DNA of 5,494 bases from Actinomycetota bacterium (GTDB lineage: Bacteria; Actinomycetota; CADDZG01; WHSQ01), in assembly GCA_013695055.1 (NCBI GenBank), contig JACDBF010000134.1, positions 1 to 5,494 on the forward strand. Reading direction: 5' to 3'. The notes under the pieces were generated by a model. The model worked only from the letters and a program-made list of their open reading frames with translations. It had not been told where the DNA came from and did no database searches. Both the position numbers and the translations under genes were made by a program. Shown piece by piece: positions 5,446 through 5,494 of this stretch; the stretch's first letter is position 1; each line of letters starts with the position of its first letter.

Positions 5446-5494
5446 TCGCTCCCGCCTCTGGGGCACACACTCAAGGACGCGCGCGCTTGCTCCT

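Noticed and set aside
5471..5494. Possible end of an upstream minus-strand gene (RSKRARP then TGA)
   Set aside because: Only seven codons are visible before the window edge, and a basic tail in GC-rich DNA can arise by chance.

Overview
The window is GC-rich bacterial DNA in which every supportable gene lies on the minus strand, so the genes read from right to left. An F420-type luciferase-like oxidoreductase, a ROK sugar kinase with the CxCGxxGC zinc motif, frequent GTG/TTG starts and stop/start overlaps suggest an actinobacterium (Actinomycetota), perhaps a poorly studied lineage. That assignment is inference; there is no rRNA or marker gene here.

In transcription order: (1) a calcineurin-like metallophosphoesterase (4573-5445, reading frame open to the right edge); (2) a ROK-family kinase, probably glucokinase (3449-4516), whose 5' end carries three copies of a 14-bp tandem repeat; (3) a DUF1232/YkvA protein (3072-3449); (4) an eight-helix membrane protein of unknown function (2289-3071); (5) a luciferase-like, probably F420-dependent, oxidoreductase (1394-2287); (6) a wrecked copper P1B-type ATPase (682-1361); (7) a folded intergenic stretch with a candidate 32-codon ORF and inverted repeats (441-681); (8) the N-terminal third of an MFS transporter (440 to the left edge).

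Genes 2-5 overlap or lie within 1 nt of each other and are almost certainly one translationally coupled operon; gene 1 is 56 nt upstream and probably belongs to it. The sugar kinase and phosphoesterase look like housekeeping functions. The DUF1232 protein, the membrane protein and the oxidoreductase form a tight trio with no obvious shared pathway. The ATPase remnant and the MFS gene have separate spacing, and the MFS gene has its own ribosome-binding site and dyad elements, so it is probably a separate unit.

The points most worth a second look are the copper ATPase, which has lost about the first two thirds of the protein and separately the whole GDGxNDxP hinge in frame; the 14-bp repeat, whose copy number decides whether the kinase is in frame with any start codon; and the DUF1232 and membrane-protein genes, which share a frame and are separated only by one TGA followed directly by a TTG start. 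No CRISPR array, tRNA, rRNA, insertion sequence or clear intrinsic terminator was seen.
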